Shown: positions 12,701 through 27,700 of the stretch, piece by piece
Position numbering within the stretch: the stretch's first letter is position 1
Layout: the number at the start of each line of letters is the position of its first letter
Assembly (NCBI RefSeq): GCF_963678635.1
Contig: NC_087067.1
Location: 11,825,716 to 11,889,715, forward strand
DNA length: 64,000 nucleotides
From: Symsagittifera roscoffensis
Lineage: Eukaryota; Xenacoelomorpha; Acoela; Convolutidae
Direction: 5' to 3'
Position numbers and translations under genes: made by a program
The notes under the pieces: model-generated
Databases searched by the model: none
Seen by the model: only the letters and a program-made list of their open reading frames with translations
Told to the model about the DNA's origin: nothing

Positions 12701-15700
12701 GTTCATTAAAAACATGCGACCCTGCTGAGGTTCGAACCCTCTTATTTTGCTGCTGTTCTCCTTCCCTACATCTACGCTACAGAACCATAACACTTTGAAG
12801 CTAAAGTGCTATTGGTAATACAATAGTGTGTTTTAATATCCTTAGCATTTGCTGTACCTAATCGCTGGCTATTGATCTTATGCAGATACTGCAAAAAAAG
12901 AGCACTTTCAAAATGAGCAGTTAATATTTGCGACTTAGATTGGAAAAAAGAGAGTTCGGAAAAAAAGAGAGTTCGGAGTTTGCACATTAACCGGCTATCC
13001 TTGTTGTATTTCATTTTCATAGGAAGCAGGTAACATCCCAGGCTTGAACTTAGTTGGCAACGTTGTCTACGGGGAGAAAGTCTAACACCTAATTTCAACA
13101 CCCTTTCTAACCGCAGGGGATATTATAAGATTGGATATGAATTTTTTTTAAACCAAATGTATCTATTACCTGTTTATGGCAATATTAAAGACGATTTCCA
13201 GCTTGAAACCTAAAAGGTCAAATATTATTCAAATTTTGATCATCTGCATCTTTTCCCTTACCAGTCCTTGGAAGTAGTCTTGGTGCGTGAATGAACTGAT
13301 GTCTGCGCCCGATATCTCCGACAACAGAATGTCCACCAGATTGTCACTGCGCTTCTCCGAAGATATCTCCTTCCACCGCTTCGCACCACCCGATATGTAG
13401 TCTCCACACTTGTCCCATCTCGGTCTAAACGTAGAGGCGATCAACAAACCAAAAATAGTTCAATTATATCAATACTTTTTATTTTATAAGATCGTTTTCA
13501 AATCAGAAATTGTTCAAAGTACTGTCAATTCAGGGTTGGAGTAGATTTTCAAATCCTCGAATATATGCATATTTTACTATTCAGTTATTTTGCTGGAAAA
13601 AGGGTTTGTTATTTCATTAAATAGTTTTAAAAAAATTCGTTCGAAATTCCTCCCAGGACCATCAAATCTGTAGAAGACGAGCATAATTTTGTGAAATTTG
13701 AGATCTCTATAGCACAACTAGATTCTACAACTTGAATTTCACGGACTACTTAAAAGAGTTGTACCTGAACAGAAAGATACGTTTAGCTTTACATATGAAC
13801 CAAACATAACTTCTATTAAGCATTCAAAATTGACATCATTCTCTGAAATTAGTTCAAGGCTTCAAATTCTACACTCGGAGCGAATAAGATCACTTACTGC
13901 AGAAAGTAGAGAGCAATAAAACTGCAAACGCAATTGCATTTTATATTTAAAGAATATAGCTATAATGCAAGAAAATCTTGCCGCGCCCAGTCCCTAATTT
14001 CTCCCACTGCCCCCATTTGATTTTGCCACGACTGAAGAACTGCCCCCCCCCCCGCTCAACTAGAAGCACGTTAGCGCAGCTCAGATACGCTTACGTTTAC
14101 TCTCCGTTATTAAATGTCTATCTAAATAGAACAGACCCTAATGTCACCCCGAACTGTCCCCACTGTCCATCCCCCCATGCTACCCTCCATCTTTTAACTA
14201 CCTCACAAACCGGACAGAGCTCAACACAATAGACCAGTGGCTCTGGCCAGCCGTTTTAGCTAGGTTTTTTAGACTCGGGCCAAATTCGCATGCTGCGCTT
14301 TACAGCCAAGGCCCATGCCTACAAAACTCAAAATAGTCAAACTGAAACATTCAACAACTTAGAAAGAGAGTTTTATCCCCCCTCCTAAATCTACTTAACT
14401 ACGCGTAGGTTGACGTCATCAGCGAACACATTGGTTGTTTCTTTTCAAATGCGAAAAACTGCCACTTGCGACGAGCTTATTATTTCTTCATCTGATTTTT
14501 AAAAAACTTACAATACAGAAACGAAGCTGCACGTCACAGCTAAAATAAAAGCAAAAAGTAGCTCTATAACCGAAATAAGGAAAAATTCAAAATAAGCCTT
14601 GAAAAACAAAACTTAAGCTATGTGCCGGTTTCGAACTGCAGACCTGAAATTTAAGGTCGCTTATCAATTATTACGGTCGTTGATTAGTTATCTAAAACTA
14701 CTCTCGCTAGCCTGCTTTTGTAATTAAACAAAGTTAGCCGGTTTGATGAGCACGAAGCTCGCGATAACATCATCACGGTCAATTTTCGTCATCGCGAAGA
14801 ATAAAATTATAACAAAGTGGAGAAGCTGAGCTTCGCTCCACTTGATATACAACAATTATAGAATGAAAGCACCATGACGCTCTAAAAAAAACTTTAAATG
14901 ATGTTACAATTAAAGGAGCTGGAAAAAAAATCACAAATTTTTTATGATTTCGAAGAGATGCTTATTGGGTTGATTTTGAGTATTCAAAAAATTGGCACCA
15001 GAATTATCAATCTCAAAAACTACCGGAAATTTTTAGATAAAAAATTAGGTAAAGAGTCGACAAAATTTAGCCGACAGCCGATAAGCTGAAACTCAACAAT
15101 ATTTTCAGGTGAGATATTTTGAAAAAATGCATAAAACGTCCAAGTTGGATCCACGATGGCTACGTAAGTAGCGTATGCAAAATGGACTAGATAATTCGAT
15201 AACGAAACATACATAACGTAAGTTGAAATCTATGAAGCCGAGAAATCATAAGCAGAAAACTAATATCGAAATCCAATTATCCATACAATGGTTTGAGTTC
15301 GAGATACAGCATGTAACTGTAGTAACAAGTTATCAGTAGTTAATTTTGAATTTTCATGAAATTGAGCATGTCAGCTGCATAATAAATGCTTCAACTGATT
15401 TTGTTCAACAAGTTGTTAACCCGAAAAAGTCAATATTCCGATTTGATAACGGTTACTAATCGAAAGCGTAAAAACATTTAAAAAATGTTATCCTTTTTTT
15501 GCATATTCTTGTCGCAATGTTTGACGGGAATCAGGGTGCGAGGCGTTCAAATTATCTACCCGAAAAACCAATAATAATTTCCTCTATGAAAATCCTTTGC
15601 TTTGATTACTTAGAGCAAATTTCATCCACTCTTTACTCTTCAGTCTAAATTAGTCTTCTAAATGTCAAAGCTTCCAAATGCGTTTCCACGACACATAAAA

Positions 15701-18700
15701 TAGTGTAATAAAATAGTGTAAATTTTTATAGCAGCTTGAATTGTGACTGAACTAATCACTCAACTTTTAGCCCAAGCATTACTTAAAGAGCGATATGTGG
15801 CTTTTTATTGTTTACGATGTTTGTTGTTTTTTCTTTCAGTTGTTCTGATGATGTCTTAATTGACGAAAACGTTCAAGCATTGATACTTGTTTTTTTCTCG
15901 TGTAAAGAGCGATACTGTCCGCTTAATGTCCTAGAAACTTTAATGGTCTTCAAGTGAGATAACAATTTGCGCTTATCTACATATAAAGTATGAGTAATAG
16001 GCCGAATTCAAATATTAATTTATTCAAATAACTTCCTATGACGTTTCATTGTTTCGGTTACCTAATTTTCAGTGACGAGGACCTGAATCCACAATCTTTC
16101 TCACCCAACGGCCAGGGTAAGGATGTTAACTTACTCTATTTGCAAACTTTCTGCCAATCATAATCGATAATTTTACACCCAACGCTATGTAAATTTAACC
16201 CGAATTATACAAATTATCTTCACTTGACAAACTTTAATGGGGCGTGAACCGAATGTAAGCTTGATACGGGTAAACTGACCTCGGAGTGGATGACCTTTTG
16301 AGGGTCTCCAATTCAGTGTAGTAGCTGTCTCTCTGCTGCACGACTTGCGCATACACTTTGTTCAGCGCTTCCAACTCAGTCGTGAACTTCTCATTCTCCT
16401 CCTCCTTCGCCTTCATCTTACTCTTGTAATTCTGTCAATAAAACAACAAAAAAATCAATCGTTGATAATGAGCTAACATTAGAGAAGCCTGGTTACTGGT
16501 GCAAACAAAAAATTAACCATAGCCAACAGACAGTTGGAAAAGAGTCAATGAACGCAAGTAATCAAAAATTGATTTGTTTTTTTTTAAATTTACTTATTTA
16601 GACTTTTCCTGAAAAAAAAAACGAAAAAAAATCACAACCTATATAAGAGTCTGAACTAAGCTCATCGACTCTTAATAAAAATCCTAATAATAATAATAGA
16701 AACATTGTGACCAAAAGTTGAAACACTCGTAGTCCATGATTCATGTATGAAACTTTTTATTTATAAACAACTTGAACGTTGCTTTGAGATTGAGACCAAA
16801 GCAGCCGCCTTAAAACTCCTGATTTAACGATTTAATAATACTTAATTTGCAATACTTAATATCACAGAAAAAGGGTTAACGTGAGAATCTAAGCAACACT
16901 TACTTCGAAGTCCGTCTCTAGCTGTTCGTAGTGTCTTCTTGGGACCACATTGGCATAGTCGGCAAGTGTTTCATTCAACTTGGCCGTCAGCTGTTCATTT
17001 GCTTCTCGACATTTCCTGAACACAAAAATCAATGCCACTCACAAAACAGTCGAAACTAACCACTTTACAAGGGGGTGGATTTAGGATTCTTTCGAGAAGG
17101 GACCTTCTTTAGACTGACCATATGAATTTTCAGAGCTCTCCTGAAACACTTAAAGGCCCCACTTAGGCTAGAAATTTAAACAATTGAAGCTAAAAGCGGT
17201 TTTTGAGCACTTTTGGAAAGCTTTGACGAAGAAACGTCATTTTTTCTTGACTTTCATTTCCCCGTTAAAATTAATACATAAGACGCCTTAAGAGAAAATT
17301 TTGGGTTACACGCTCAAAACTTCTAAAATAAGAAGTTTTGGAGAACATTCTAGAAGCATTAAAAGATATTTTTTCAAACAAAACAGAATTAAGATTCCTA
17401 TTTCGACAAAGCAATCTAAGCTTCGAAGCTGTAGCTTTAATTAGACGCAAGACAAACTAAGATTAATTTCTTTGATAGATTAGCATAAATAATATCTTTA
17501 ACATCAGTTATTTAAAAAAACCGTCAAACAACGGTTGAGCAGACTAATTATATACAGCAATATTAAAAAGAAAATCTTGATCACTTAAAAATTATAATAA
17601 AAATCAATTGTTTCAGGCAGAAAAATTCAAAAAGTTCACAAAATGACACGTAAGTAAATTTACCACTGCCTGGGAGATCAACATTGGATCTACAGATCCA
17701 TTTTCAGGTGTCTCTGATCACTTACTAACCTGAGGGCTATTTTGAGAATGATTGGGTCATCCTGCTGTTCTGGCTCCTTCTCCTGGGTCTCGTTTCCCGC
17801 CTCCCCATCTCCCGCCACACTTCCCCCGGCCCCAGAAACACTCTGCTCCTAAAATCAAAACTCAACTCTAACGCAGAGACGAGGAGTCGCTTCGCATCGT
17901 TTGCGATACAGAAATCAATGAAACTTTCAAAACAAAAACGAAACAAGGATAGGCGGTGGCTGTGTAATAGCACAGAAAGTTCCTACCACAATAAAATCAA
18001 ATAACAAACAGTTTCTTTTTTTTTCAAATTGTGTCTTTCGTGTCGTTTACTCTTGGTGTGTTTCTGCACTAAAGCTGAGAAGTTAGGCATATTCGATAGT
18101 ATCTATAAATTAGGTATAATCGACAACAGTCTTTCTCAAAATGACTAGAGAAAATAATAAATCAGAACACATTTTTGATTTCGAAAAAAAACGAAGACGG
18201 CACTAAAAAAAACTTCGTTAACTAACTTTACTGGAGTAAAACACAGCTTCATCTAAAATCTACTATTTTGACTATTATAAGCCTATTAAACGACCTTTTA
18301 CTTGCTCGCTTAATTTCAAACTAGTTTTTCTCGACACGGGGACAATTTTTTGAACGTTTTCTAAAGTAGTTCGAATGACGACTGAAAGAGTTTTAATATG
18401 ATATATTACTCGATCCATTTTGATTATTAGTCGTGTAACGTGATTTTGCCTGAAGACCAAATCAAACACAGAGGTGAAGTTTCGCTTCGCAAACAATAGC
18501 GAGAACACGACCAAAAAGCAGCACTAGACAGTGCAATAAGAAAAAATAGAAAGCCTCGAATTGATAACCTACTTTAATATAGAGATTTAGAGTCTCACAC
18601 ACTAACCACTCAGCCAAGCACGCTTAACCGTCGACAAACACTAGTCACGAACAAAGCAGCTACATATGCTAAGAAATGGCCAATGCTATTCAGCAAAAGT

Positions 18701-21700
18701 GGCACCAAATACATATAGACACAATTTTGCAAGTAACAATTTTGAATATAACAAACTCAAGTCATCCACACTAACTTTACTTGCAACAAATCGGAAAGCA
18801 TCATAAAACCACATTATGTATAAATTATGCATTTCAAAAAATTGTGAGATATATTGAGTTCGAAATTTCTGAAATCGAGTTTTTGCAGAGGCGAAGCTGC
18901 GCTTCGCAAACAATTGCGAGAACACGACCAAAAAGCAGCTCTATTAAGTGATGAAAGAAAAAAAAGAAACAAGACTCGAATTTGCAAAAACTCGAGGCTT
19001 AGCAAAAACTCAAATTAGGAAAAATCTGCGTACTAGCAAATTTGAGTCTCACGCACTAACAATTCAGCCACGGATTCTTAAAATCCCAAAAACTAGCCAC
19101 CAATAATGCAGCTACAAATGCTAATAAGTTGCCAATTCGATGCAGCAAAAGTAGCATCAAATACAATCGCAAATCATAAAAGCAAATTATGTTAAATTAT
19201 GCATTTCAAAAAATTGCGAGATATATTGAGTTAGAAAATTTCTGAAATTGAGATTTTATTATTGTTATGTTGTTTGAAACATATACCTTTGTTCGGTTCA
19301 CTTGATGAATTAAAAATGCATCAACTGTGTAAACTTTTAACTATTCGAATGTCAAAGCAAATGTTGTCAATAAGCAGTAAAGGTGCAACTAAATTTCAAA
19401 GGTGCACAAATATATTATTGCCAAAATCAATGCAGCGAATTCGACGCAGCAAATATTGTTGCTTTAAGACGCAACAATAATTGTGACTTAACCGCAACAA
19501 AAGTCACATCAACATTTGCGACGTAGGTTGGAAAAAAAGAAATTTCTTACTATAACACGTTGCTTCGCAAGTGTAATTATTGTTAAGTTGTTTGAAACAA
19601 AACGCTTTTCGATTCATTTGATGAATTTAAAATGGATAAGCTGTGTAAATTTAATACTATTCGAATGTAAAAGCACATGCTATCAAAAATCTGTAAAGGT
19701 GCCCCAAAAGTGGCACCAATATTTGCAACTTAGGTTGGAAAAAAATAAGGTTCTTAATAAAACACTAAGCAGACGCTAGTGTGTGTAAATGAAAACTAAA
19801 ACACGTCTGAAGACAAAGCTCCTCCCCATTTTCAAAGGTCGGAACAAAAACATTTTATGAGTTTTATTCCAATGGGAAATCTGAAATTTACAATATATTT
19901 ACACCTTTCGCAATTAGAATTCGATGATGTTATTGTTCCGACTTTCGATACGAAAGTAACGGAATATTTGTGCTCGGGGTGGGTTTTTTTTTCTTCAGAC
20001 AAATTTCGACTTTTTAACTAGTCATTTTTGACGGAATTTTTTTTGTATCATTCGAATGATATTGTTGTCCTGAGCTCAAATTTGAAACGATATTTCACCT
20101 GTGATCATTTTTCGTAAAGTTACGGGGGTTTAAAGATTGCCATTTTGGCCAATTTGGGACAATTAACGCGCGATATATTTCGCGCTATGAACGCGTAAGC
20201 GGAGAGTTAATCCTTCTTAGAAATCGTTCCAAATTGGTTAAAAGAAGCTTATTTGCCATAAATGGTTTGTTACAAGGAGCGAAATCTATCCTTTTGTACT
20301 TTATATGGCGCGTGTCGGGATGATTTTTATAAAAAAATTCAAATTTTAGAAGAAAAAAATTTTCATTTTGTTTCATTTCATTGAATTTTTTAATGTGATT
20401 ACTGCTCCATAAACCTTAAAAGGCAGTCGGAACATTCGCCCTGATATAAGCAGTCTTGTTTGACCTATACAATTTCACTATTTAACAGTGGAATTTGCTT
20501 TCCTTTTAGTAGACTTTTCCTGAAAAACAAACAAAAAATTTATATCTATATCTAAAAAAAACCACGATCTATATAAGAGTCTTCACTACGTTCATAGTCT
20601 TTTAAAAAAGGCGAGTTAAACAACGCGCAATATGTTTGCTTGATCATTAAATAGAGTGTAAAAAACAGCTGAAGAATGAACCAACCGAAAATACGAGTAT
20701 ATAACCCAAAAAATTAAGTCAAATGGATGAAATTTGCATGACTTTCATAATCGTTGCATAACTATTATAAAACAATTACATTTTTTCGACTAGCGCATAT
20801 GGTAGCTGGTTTATACTTCGGCTGGTTTATGTACCACCATTAAATATACGTAGCAAATGAAGTTAGTGTTAAAAAATTAGGATACCACTCGTAGTTATAT
20901 AGGAGTGTACTTAAGCTAAGAATAGATTAAGATTACGGATGATTAAGATTCCTACTAAAACAGTAGGCTTTTATTTAATACTAAATAAAAGACGGTGATG
21001 CTAACTAAAGTAAGAGAGGTTTAAAAGATTGAATTGGTTTCGGTTTTGTTTGTTACGTATCATAAAAGATAGTGTCCAATTCTGAGTCTACCAAAAGCCG
21101 ATGCGCTTTTGGCAGGTGTATAAATTAACAACTTAAAGGTCAACGATCAGTAAAGATCAGAGGTTAAATGAACAAACAATAATACTTTTACATTCCCCGC
21201 AAAATTTATTTATAATCTATCCCTTTCGCCTCACAAGAGGAGAACAAAACAAAAGTAAATAAGCGCTAGAATGAATGACTAAGTAGGCGCATTGTCTAGG
21301 GCCCCCGATAGTGGATCTAGAACAGTAGGAACACAGACTTGGTAAAGCACCGAGGACCAAGAAAGTGTATTGATACTAAGTAAATTTACACGGTTGTCAG
21401 GTCGAAAGGGCGGGTGTACGGTACGGGAAAGACCGATGAACGGACCCGGTGGGCCGGGAAGCATGTTCATCCGCAATAACAAAAATTCAAAAACAAACCA
21501 CCTTAGATCGAATAGTATGTTCTCGTCGGGTGAAATAAATATAGACTGGTTACTATGGGCGAGCAAGAAACTGGAATAGCACCAGGGTAAATTGAGCAGT
21601 AAGGTAAGCAGCGAGTTATCCTTAGAATAGTCAAAATAAGTGGGTAATACTAGGATGGATAAATCTAATGGTTATCCGGTGGTAGCGCCCAATGGGTGAA

Positions 21701-24700
21701 AAGAATTTTACCGACATTTTGGCGAAATTATATGGCTAAAGCAAGGTTACAAGTGTGACCAATCAACTTATTAGCTTAATATGACAGCACTGGAAGTTTG
21801 TATGACTCTATAGCAATGGAATGTTAATAGCATTCGGCAATACACAAGATACTAAAGATACTAAAAGTTTTGTAAAGAAGTTTTTGAGAGTTCAAGAATG
21901 TTTATGATAACATCTGGATTGGAGCTCCTCCATCTAATTAGTTTCCCGATTTGCTGCCTTGTTTATTGTCCATCTCCTTAACTCCTCCAGCGTCATTGGC
22001 CGTCCAAGGAGTTCTATCGCCGAAATGATAGAAGAGGTGTTCAGCCAGTCTGGGTCAGGTACAATGGGGACAAATGTAGAAGTTGAGGTTTCATAAGATA
22101 GGCCCGATGGGTTGAATTTCGTGGAACAGACATCGGGACTAAATTTGACTTTCTTTTCGGGAGTCTTTTGATCATCTGTTTTCGAGGGCTTCGGGTCACT
22201 TGGGTACGCATAGTTTTCTTCCCGCAAGTGAACTATAGTAGGACGCGATGATGAAGGTGGTGTTAATGTTGTCAGGTCTACTAGGTCGACATGATGGCTT
22301 TCCATTTCTATGGTAGTTGCTTCTAACGTTGAACATGCTGGGACTAAACTAGGTGAACCAAATTCTGGAGCATCACGATCTTCATCAGTTAAATCAACTA
22401 CACTAGTGAACACTCTCTCACCTAGCATCTTGGGAGGCTGCCTAGTTCGCATCGGTCTGGTGTTCTGACGTGTATAAATTTCTGACAATTTTTTCGCGGG
22501 TGGTGATTTCATTGGTGATGACGCCTTTCTTTTAGCGGTACCGGACAATTTCTGTGTTTTCGTGGTACGGTCAGGGTGTATTTGTTTGGATTCCGTCCCC
22601 GCCATGGCGATTGGTTCTTCAGCAGACTTGGAAAACTCTCCTCCGGGATTCTCTGGGAGAAACGGCATTTCTATACACGCTTTATTGGCCTCCTCCATAG
22701 TGTCCAAGTGAATCAACTGTGGGATCGCTTGTGAGTCTCTTTCATTATCGCCAGAATCTAAGTCGATCAAAGGAATCGGATCTAAATCGACCTTCTGATC
22801 AACGTGGTCTGATATTTCTAGTTTAGGATCTGTTCGTTCGGAGATTAGGTGTTCGTCTGATTTTGTAGCTTCGAGTAATGTTTTATTCTTGAGGTCTTTT
22901 AGTGAAATTAAGTCGCTATCGTTGTCGTCTGAAATCTCTTCATGTGGTTCGATCATCACTCCGGGTTCATTTAAACGACTTTTATGAAGGTCGGCTTTGC
23001 CCGACGGGCTAGATTCTTGGTCACTTTCGAGGCCTATCGGGGTTCTCAGTCTCTTTCTCTGGTCTTCTTCCTCTCTAAGAAGAGTTTCCCTCGAGCTGTT
23101 CATGGCCGCATTTCGTCTCGCAATATCAAGCTCTTCGAATTTCCACTGAAGATTTCTTTTCTTTTGGGTTGTTCTTGAGCTTTTAAATCCGACATTTCTT
23201 GGTGGTTTTGCAGTTTTCCTCAATCCTTTAGTCGCATCAAATCTAACCAGTTGGTCTCGTTTTCTTGGACTTGGTTTCTTCTGAGAGCACTGTCTTTTAA
23301 TGGCTAAATCAGATTTACGTAATATTTTACCATTTTTTAAAGTCACAGTGTGATCTGATTCCCTTACGATTTCGTCCTTGAGTACTCTATAGTATGGTTC
23401 ATTTTTTGTTCTATCCTTGATTTTTCGATAAACAATGGTCTTACCCGACGGGTTGTTCAGAATTGAGTCCTTTATGCCCAAGGCATCTCTTTTTTCTGAC
23501 CGAGAGAGCACTTTTACTGGGGATCCAGCACTGGTTGGTACATATCTCGCAGCATTTGAGATATCCTCCGAGGATGATGAGTTTTCATCAACATCTCCAT
23601 CTTCTATATCGTCGGGGGCGTCCCAGTCGTGTCTTCGCTCTCGGCTCATTAGATTTTTGCCCTTATCTAGACATAACAAAGTTTTATTCCAATCAAGGTT
23701 ATTCGAAGAGGGTGATTTGACCAAATTATGCCAGATGGTGTTAGGGGATCTACCAAAATGTGCTTCGAAAGGAGAGCAGTTAAGCGACTGCTGGGTTACT
23801 GTTCTTAAGCATTTTATTATTTTCAGGAGTGCAGATTCTAGTGAAGGTTTTGGACGTTCTTGTGCCATAACCAAGAGTCTTTCCTTAATGGTCCTGATTA
23901 GACGTTCCACTAGTCCGGTAGCTCTATGATCACCCACTGGGCTAAATATCACCTTTATGTTGTGATCGTGGCAGAATTCTCTAACTTCCTTGGAGATAAA
24001 ACCAGATCCTTGATCTGTTCTAATGGTTCTAGGTATCCCGTGTAAAGCAATGTATTTACTAAGGAAGTTTATTATAGATTTGGCCGATGTGCTGGATGTT
24101 ATTTGAGCTGATGGGAATTTTGAAAATCTGTCAACACACACCAATATGTATTTTTTTGTTCCCCATACTAAAGGTAACGGACCGGCGAAGTCTAGTTCCA
24201 TTTCTTGGTTTGGCTCTACGACCATTGGGAGTTCCCCTAGGGTATTGTGTTTTATAAGAGGTTTCAAGTTTTTACCTGCTTTCACGCACTCAATACAGTT
24301 CTCGCCGTGGACTTGGATTTCACGGTAAATTTTCGGCCACCAGATGTATTGAGTTGCCAGACTTTTCATTGCGAACTGGCCGGGGTGAGCTTCGTGAAGT
24401 CTGTTGAGCATAGTCGATCTTAGGCATGCTGGGATTACTAATCGGTTGTCAAGATAAAGACATCCTCCACTAACATGTAAATTATTTAAATATGATTTGT
24501 AGTAGTTTCCCAGTTGTAGAATATCCTGTTTTCGGTCTTCCTCGATTGCTTTGATTATCTTTTTCAGAACTAGATCTTGTTTTGATAAGAGGGACATAAA
24601 TTTTGAATCAAATATTTCCGGCCAAGAGAAAGGGAATATGTTAACTATTTTCTTTTTACTAGGTGATCTTTTCTCGGGATTATCCGACGGGTTACTAGTA

Positions 24701-27700
24701 GTTGGTGTTAAAACGTCCGTGTTTTCTTTAGTAGTAAGTTCTTTTTGTTGGTTAAATTCAATTTGTTCTGCCATTTCTTTCAAGATGTTAAAATTCGTAA
24801 AAAAATCGTTTAATTTGCAAGATGAGTCACACTGTTCTGTTCGCGAGTGAGAATTTTGACACACTGAAATATTTGAATAGTTAGCTATCGCTTGGAAAGT
24901 TTCAGCGGCATTAGCAATTCGATTCTCACGTTCTATTTCTTGACTGGTCATATGATCTGTTGACTGGCCAATCGTATTACAGGAAGTGACGTCATGTGCT
25001 AAGAAATGTTGAGAGAATTTCTTTCTTATTTGCGCCCACGAGTTTTTTGGCATTAGATGATCAAAACCTAGGAGCGTACTAATCTGATTTACTGAAGCGA
25101 TAACAAACTTTTCGTCATCCAGAGAAACTGGTACGGGTTCACCCGATGGGTGTCGGGATATATAATCAACAAATCCCATATCTTTACCGGGTAGATGCTC
25201 TACAGTAAAGTCGAACGGTAAAAGTTTATCCGCCCAACGGGTGAGACGTGATTGGGCCGTTTTGGTGTATTTATCGTCTTTCAGTGCTCCTATTAAAGCT
25301 TTGTGGTCTGTTAAAATTGAGAATTGTTTACCCAGTAGATAATTTTTAAAATGATCTAGTGCCCACACTAATCCCAGTAGTTCGAGTTCATTAGTGCTGT
25401 ATTTTAATTCGGCAATATTCAAAAATCTGCTAGCAAACGCTACTGTCTTCCAATTCCCCCGATGGTCTTGTTCGATGGACGTGCCCAGTCCTAAATGTGA
25501 GGCATCGCATTTCACCCGAGTGTTCAGTTTTACATCGAAATGGTGGTTCGTCACCGTATTACAAATTTCGTTCTTGATTTTTTCAAACGCTTCCGTATGT
25601 ACTGAGGACCACTTAAATGGTTTATTTTTTTGCATAAGTTCTCTGAACGGTGTTGATAGGGACGCTAGGTTTGGTATAAAATTATTAAATTGGTTAATCG
25701 ATCCCATTAATGATCTGATATCTTTGATGCAATTTGGTTCTTTTAGATTTCTAATTGCGTCAGATTTATGTATTAATGGTGTCGTCCCTTTTGCGTCGAT
25801 TCTGAATCCCAACCATTCTATGTTGTGGGTTAAGAATGTGCATTTTTCCCATTTTATGGCTAGTCCCTCGTCATCTAGCGTTTTTAACACATTAATGACT
25901 AGCTTTTTATGTTCTTCCTCGCTACCCACGGTGGCGATTAGGATGTCGTCAAGATAACAATGAGTATTTGGTAGTTTTTCCGTCAAACGGTCCATTATTC
26001 GTTGAAATTCATTAGGCATATCGCCTAGTCCGTAAAATCCGGTTTTGAAACGGTATGAACCCGTTACTTCTCCCCCCACAATGTTAAAATTACACTGATT
26101 GCTTGCCTTTTTAGAAAGCGGTATTTGGCTGTAGGCGTATTTTAAATCTATCGATGAAAACCAGATGTTTCTTTGATCGTGGCCGCTAATAGTAACTGCT
26201 ACGTTGTCAATTAGTTCGAATAGATTCGGCATTTGATATCTATTGCGAAATATCTGTTTGTTTAGTAGTTTTGAGTTCAATGCTAGTTTGATTGATCCGT
26301 CCCTTTTTGCTGTAATCACGATGGGGGAAATAAAACAATCTTCAGAGCATCTAGATAGTTTTTCGATGTGTCCGTCTCTTAATAATTGGTCGATACATAG
26401 TTTGACTTTGGGGAGAAGATGGATCGGGATACGTTTCCCTTTTACCTGTATCGGTTTTATCGGTTCGTTAAAATAAGTATTAACTACGTAGTTTTTTGAT
26501 CTACCAGTTCTTTTTATGAGGTCTGAAAAGTGCTTTGATATGTATAATTTAAACTCACTTTGAGATGGTGTCTCTTGGTTTTGATCCTGTTGGTTGTCCG
26601 ATGCGAATTTTATTTGATTGACGTTTATCCCAATGGGTGATACTTTCTGATCTTCCCGTGACTTTAACCCGTTGGGTGGAGGTTGTTTCTGAAATACTAC
26701 AATGCCCAAATTCGGTAAGATGTCGTTTCCTAGTAGATTTCTTTCAGCCCCTTCAGTGATAAAAAGTTTTTGGTCATTAGCCTCCCATCCTTTCGATTGG
26801 ATTTTCACTCGAACTCTTCCAGTGATATTGATCGTACTCCCGAAGCCCTGGTATGCTTTCTATGTTATTTCGTCCACAGGTTCTAGCCTTAAAAATCTAT
26901 CTCGTATCTTCAATTCGTGTAGTAGGTCTTTTTTCATGAAGGAAACTGGACTTGCGGAGTCAATTTGAATCTCGGTGTAGTAAGGGTTGAAATTTCCCAG
27001 AGATACTTTTAGTGTCTTTTTCAATTCTAATCCTTCGTGGTTAAATACTGTTCTCACTCCACGCTCTATTTTGTCTTCTACGGCATTTATTTGATTATCT
27101 GTGTCAACGGCTAGAGCTAGGAAGTCGTCTAAGTTAACCTCAAATTCGGGATTTTCCTGCGGGTTGGTCCGGATGTTTTCGTTTTCTTGGGGTACACGAT
27201 TCTGATCAACGATGTTAGTTTGTGTTTTTGCTGAACTCCTACAGTGTTTGGCAAAATGTCCTTTCCGTCCGCACGTATTGCAGTTTCTATCTCTAGCCGG
27301 GCATGTGGATAGGTGTCCTTTTTTGAATTGTTGACCGCAATTGCGGCATTTGTTATTTTCGACGATATTTAGGGTTGGTTCGTTCTTCACGTATTGTGGT
27401 CTTGGTCCTGGGTTGTAAGTTGGGAATTTTAGATACTGTTGATCGATTTTAGTACCTTTTTCATGAACTAGTACGTAAGATAGTACGTTTTCTGGGGTCA
27501 AATATTCTATACATAGTTTCTTTTGGATCTCGACATTTCTCATGTTTGTGATGAAAATGTCTCTTACTAGTTCTGACTCGAGTTCCCCCAGTTTACAATT
27601 TTTTGCTAGTTCTGAAAGAATTTCATGGAATTTTTCGAAGGACTCATGTTCTTTCTGTCTTCGGCCAAAAAATTTAAACCTTTCGTATGTTAGGTTTGTA

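Noticed and set aside
15780-15930. Possible exon after a TTTCTTTCAG acceptor on the plus strand (SDDVLIDENVQ...)
   Set aside because: No partner exons, no recognised family, and it lies antisense inside an intron.
21279-21566. 95-codon frame between pol and the 3' LTR as an env gene
   Set aside because: Too short, no signal peptide, no transmembrane-anchor pattern or furin-like site.
22984-25957. Plus-strand frames opposite the pol gene (up to 187 codons)
   Set aside because: Antisense shadows of the integrase and RT coding region.
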